This document shows, one piece after another, positions 60,151 to 64,000 of a stretch of DNA of 64,000 nt. The stretch spans positions 4,416,001-4,480,000 of the forward strand of contig JAUPFP010000004.1 in the NCBI GenBank assembly GCA_036925085.1. The letters run 5' to 3'. The notes below the pieces were generated by a model. It worked only from the letters and a program-made list of their open reading frames with translations. It did no database searches and was not told the DNA's origin. Origin of the DNA: Brachycybe producta (taxonomy: Eukaryota > Arthropoda > Diplopoda > Playtdesmida > Andrognathidae). Position numbers and translations under genes: made by a program. Position 1 is the first letter of the stretch; each line of letters begins with the position of its first letter.

Positions 60151-60556
60151 ACAGGCAAGTGTGGCCAGCACACAGGCATCTGTAGACAGCTGCAGAATTT
60201 CTTGGGCTCCGCCCTTTTATGAGCGTCATCAGTTTCTCTAATTGGTTTGTTACTGGGTTTGATGTCACATGTCCCGCCCTTTTTATTTCTAATTGGTTGA
60301 TATTTAGTCTGATGCTCATAAAAGGGCGGAGCCAAAGAAATTCTGAAGCTGTCTACAGATGCCTGTGGCCAGCACTAGCTTTTCGTTCGCCCCGCCCTTT
60401 TATGAGCATCATCAATTTCTCTAGTTGGTTTGTTAATTGGTCTGATGTCACATCCCCCCTCCCCGTCCTTATCAATTTCTAATTGGTTGATATTTCGTCT
60501 GACGCTCATAAAAGGGCGGGGCAAACGAAAAGCTAGTGCTGGCCACACTTGCCTGT
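60151..60556. mobile_element. ACAGGC-family foldback (outer), 9-bp target duplication
   Basis: Ends ACAGGCAAGTGTGGCCAGCA and its exact inverse at 60537-60556, continuing CTAGCTTTTCGTT and GCCCCGCCC. Flanking nonamers GTGCTAAAC (60142-60150) and GTGCTGAAC (60557-60565) differ at one base. A 9-bp duplication with long inverted arms suggests a Mutator-like origin. It is interrupted by the inner copy. Confidence 0.8.
60172..60366. mobile_element. ACAGGC-family foldback (inner), perfect 9-bp target duplication
   Basis: Ends ACAGGCATCTGTAGACAGCT and inverse. Identical nonamers GGCCAGCAC at 60163-60171 and 60367-60375. It lies in the left arm of its relative. Overlapping small ORFs translate these arms and are not genes. 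Confidence 0.88.
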
Positions 60557-60565
60557 GTGCTGAAC

Positions 60566-61214
60566 TCATCCATTTTTACATGAAACTCGCCTATACTAAA
60601 AAAAAGTTCAGAAGTTTAGCATTACCTTTGACTTAGGTATTACCCTAAGAATACGAGGGACCCTTAAGAGCTGCTCTAAACATGTTCAAATGAAAATATA
60701 GAAACAACACCCAAATAGGAATTCAGGTATGAAAATTATAATTTATTGTGCCCAAGTGTGCAAAAGACGTTTCTAAAAAAAAACCCCTAAACCCATAACT
60801 TAAAATTAAAAACTTATAATTCATATTGTACTTTTGATGTTGATATTCTCTTTATTTTATGCATAAATACCGGATTTTGAAGCTTAGGCCACACAATTCA
60901 TAATATAAACTTAGATTTGTAGTTTCGATTTAGAATTTATTTTATGCTAATTTTTCCAAGTTAAGACTAAAATTACAGCCTGTAAATCCATAAGTTACAA
61001 TGCCAAATGTTAGATGCATTAAGTTTCAATGCAAAAATGCAGAATAAATGCATAATAAATGCAAGTTTTCTGAAAATTATACATAAAACAATACAGTCAA
61101 GCATCTTATTATCACCAAAGTGAAACCATCCTCTCCAGATGCATTCAATTTCTCTCTAATTTTGGGACAAATTAATTTTTAAAGTAATTAATTACAACAA
61201 CTGATTACCTAATA
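60566..61214. other. Non-coding, no structure noticed beyond a repeat fragment
   Basis: 60566-60665 contains a TTTACATGAAACTCGCCTAT to CCTAAGAATACGAGG stretch related to the GGTCGTATTCTTAA MITE. The remainder is AT-rich and unremarkable. Confidence 0.4.
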
Positions 61215-61516
61215 CCCTTGTACACACACACATTAGTTAAATGAATTCAAATTAAATGTGTTTAGGGTGAATTATACGCGGAATCCAGTTAAGGACACAT
61301 TAACCAAATAAAAATTAATTTTATTATTAATATTTTAAATTGAAATACTAAATCAATATTTTGTCAATAGTTTCTATATTTATATTTAAGTATTAACTCA
61401 ATATTTTCAGATTATTAACTGAATAAATTGAATTCTATATATTGTTTGTCCATCATAGGGCTCTGTAGAACACGTTTATTATTTAAATGCATTTCATTTA
61501 TCAGGTGTGTACTAAG
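61215..61516. mobile_element. TA-flanked mariner-like MITE, standard copy
   Basis: Left CCCTTGTACACACACACATT and GAATCCAGTTAAGGACAC. Right GGGCTCTGTAGAACACGTTT and GTGTGTACTAAG, TA both sides. Confidence 0.8.
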
Positions 61517-63662
61517 TATAAGTGAGTAATTAATTACAATTACCAAATTTAAAAAAAAAATAATTTAGAATTTTTCCAAAGCATTTAAATTATTATCCAG
61601 TTACAAAATTAAGATGCCTAACTGTGGTGGCATCATTGAAATGCAAGAAACAACAATTACAAAAAAGGGAAAGTGGAAATCAATCAACAATACTCATCAT
61701 CCATCTGTCTATTCGACAAAAATCAGCTGCAGTTTGACTAGATTAATGAATAGTTTGAGAATTAAAATACAAAAACAGAAGTAATTTTAAAAGTAATTTA
61801 AAACAATTTTTAATTAGAAAAATGTAATTATTATTTAATAACAATTACAAATTATAAATTTTCTAAAGTAATGGTGGCGAATTACTTATTTTTTTGAAAA
61901 AAAAAGCAATTTAATTGCAGTAATTCATAACATTAAGCTACATTGGGCACAATTTCTTGCAAGAAGAACCGAATATCAGCGTTTTTTTCTGCTAGTCGAC
62001 AATCACAAAAAATACTCTACAAGCAGTCAGTTGGCCTATGGCAGAGGGATCTTGAGATCCAAGTGCTGCAAGATGCATTTTCAATACAAACTAACTACAA
62101 AATGCAATGCAAGCAAAACCCTTCTGCAATTCTTGCAAGAATTATCTCCTCACATTGAGCCACTGCAACTTATTACATAATATTCAGTCAGTAAATATGA
62201 CCAATGTGAGCGAGCAGTGATATCACACAGAGCCACTTTTCTTAACATACAAGTTAAAAAAAAAAAAGATATCCACAAACTGACGTTTTTTTGAACTCCT
62301 CCTCCTCCTCCTTTTGAAATGCTCTCTTATTTCTACAGCCTTCTTCTTCTACTACTACTACTTGACCTTTAACCTCCCACTCCAAATAATAACCCCATAT
62401 TCTTCAAAGTTCACACCCCCACTTTTGTCTATTTCCAATTTACATTTATACAAAATTTATCTTTTACTCGGATTTCAGACGCTGATAAGACGACGACGAC
62501 GACGAATCCCAAAAGTGGATACCGACTGATTAAAATAAAACTTCATGAATATTAACCACAGTGGCCATGCAGAGAGAGAGAGAGAGAGAGAGTAAAGAGT
62601 GGGCCACAGCCCCCATAATTCAAATCGAAAATTTATATTCTCATCTTTCTCTCCCTTCCATCTCTATCTCCCCTTATTCCTTCAACTATAACCTAGGGAA
62701 TCCCCTATAGGGCACAATACACACACACACCAATTACAAGAACAAATTAGTAAAGATGTAAAAGCAAAAGATTTTTTTTAACAAAATAAAAAAAACACAA
62801 TGGGTGAATAAGAACAATAAATAAATGAAAAAACTCAGTAAAGAATTTATCATTTCTCTTCCCCCCCCCCCCCCCCCCCCCCTTCTTCTTTCTAAAATAA
62901 TCAACACAAAAAAAAACTGAAATCTCTTCATCTCACGGATTTTTTTTGTTGTTGTTGTTGTCTTCAAGATTTTTTTTTTGTTACAATTTTTTTTTTTCTT
63001 CTAGCCAGACAAATTGCAATTTACAAAGTTTACTAATTGGACTGAATTTATGTGTTTTATTTAAATTAAATCAAATAATATAAATGATCTTGCTCAAATA
63101 TGTTCTAATAGGAAACAACAGCAACAAAAAAAATGAACTTGAATTTTCTTTTTTTTTTCTCATTCCTTCCAGCAAAAGATAAAAAACAAAAAGAAAAAAA
63201 GTTTCTTCTTTAAAAATATAAAAATATGAATAATAATCACAACCAATTAATTATTCGTTTAGAAAAAGAGGGCGGAAAATTGAAAAAAAAAAACTTCTGC
63301 TTTTTTGCACAGAAGAAGAAGAGGAAGAAGAAAATAAAAAGAAATGTTGATAAGAATTAAACGATGCGCAGAAAATGAGCGCAATTTCAATTATAATTAA
63401 GATAAAAGAAAATAACAAATAAAACCACCAAAAATGAATTGCATTCAGACATGACAACATTTTACTTTAGAAAAGTAGGAATAGATTTACATTAATTCTA
63501 ATTATGTTCAAATCATTCCTTTTTTATTATAATAGAAGTTTTGATAATGTCAAAGAAAAAAAATATTTAAAAATAAAACAATAGAAATGTCATAAATTAG
63601 AATTTTAAATAAATATGAAAAACGTATTTTCATGACATGGGGGAGCCTGAACATGCGCGAAA
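61517..63662. repeat. AT-rich sequence with simple repeats, no genes
   Basis: CTCCTC near 62298, ACT triplets near 62350, GACGAC near 62490, GA tract 62571-62593, a 22-base C homopolymer 62861-62882, TTG repeats near 62948 and GAAGAAGAAG near 63312. No exon-like frame with splice sites. The Trp- and Ser-rich ORFs are low-complexity. Confidence 0.6.
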
Positions 63663-63715
63663 CCAATTTCAGTCCAGTTATATCGAGTTATTATCTCGAC
63701 ATAACGGACTGAAAT
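63663..63715. repeat. Short hairpin, about 23-bp arms
   Basis: CAATTTCAGTCCAGTTATAT then CGAG pairs with CTCGACATAACGGACTGAAATTG. The loop is TTATTAT. Resembles a very short pogo-type MITE but TA flanks are absent. Confidence 0.6.
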
Positions 63716-63737
63716 TGTTTCGTCCTAAAAGAATCTC

Positions 63738-64000
63738 CAGGGTGGCTGGTTTTTTTTTTTTTTTAGTTTGAAGAAAAAAACCAAATTAACCCGGGTTTTT
63801 TGGTTTAAACCATAAAATAACTTTTTGTTTTATAAAAAGAAATTACTACACTGACACTGTCAGACTGGGAAGTGTATATTTTTGCATTTTGTATTATTTT
63901 CATTTTTTATTCAAAATACTAATATTACCGGTATGTAAATATTCAAATAATTAAACTAATAATTCCATTAACCGAAATTCGCCTGAATAATGTGTATGGG
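63738..64000 (+). mobile_element. hAT-like terminus cut by window edge
   Basis: CAGGGTGGCTGGTTTTTT begins a possible hAT-type element with GGGTTTTTTGGTTTAAACC inside. No right end within the window. Confidence 0.35.

Noticed and set aside
60104-60636. Cluster of small ORFs on both strands
   Set aside because: All are translations of the arms of two nested foldback elements.
59415-64000. Upstream ARID3 exon (expected to end in Gln before LYEL)
   Set aside because: Scanned the minus strand for the family's EEQFKQ-type ending and found nothing convincing.

Overview
The window is AT-rich animal DNA: intron-dominated, crowded with microsatellites and short non-autonomous DNA transposons. The only coding sequence I can support is three internal exons of one gene on the minus strand, an ARID3-type transcription factor (dead ringer/retained family). 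They lie at 59342-59414, 20799-20982 and 8468-8712 in transcription order. They join in frame across consensus GT..AG junctions into 502 nt (167 codons plus one base) and cover most of the ARID DNA-binding domain. The introns between them are about 38.4 kb and 12.1 kb. Neither the start codon nor the stop codon is in the window, and I found no exon for the C-terminal REKLES region. The exon sequence looks closer to the Drosophila-type protein than to the vertebrate one as I remember them, so a protostome, perhaps an arthropod, is likely. A degenerate TTAGG-like array near the left edge fits that but does not prove it.

Layout: 1-8467 is the intron or region downstream of the last visible exon. 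It holds a foldback with a TTAGG-like core (475-1045), a long GA tract, a 37-bp-stem hairpin (4893-4981) and a hAT-like copy (7978-8282). 8713-20798 is the 12 kb intron. It holds a perfect 21-bp-stem hairpin, AAT tracts, a head-to-tail array of three Helitron-like elements with a fourth inverted nearby, a pogo-like MITE and a long-TIR element at 18083-18645. 20983-59341 is the 38 kb intron. It contains PIF/Harbinger-like MITEs with TWA target duplications, hAT elements with 8-bp duplications, six copies of a TA-flanked mariner-like MITE, a fifth Helitron-like copy, several nested insertions and a perfect 87-bp inverted repeat. 59415-64000 is upstream intron or flank, with a 9-bp-TSD foldback nested inside its own relative and a further mariner-like MITE.

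The mobile elements were called from terminal repeats, target-site duplications and copy-to-copy comparison by eye. None carries a recognisable transposase. Superfamily names rest on terminus and TSD conventions and are inferences. No new protein-coding system was found. The best leads are structural: a foldback carried inside Helitron copies, a self-nested foldback, a symmetrised MITE, the TTAGG-like foldback and the perfect inverted repeat.
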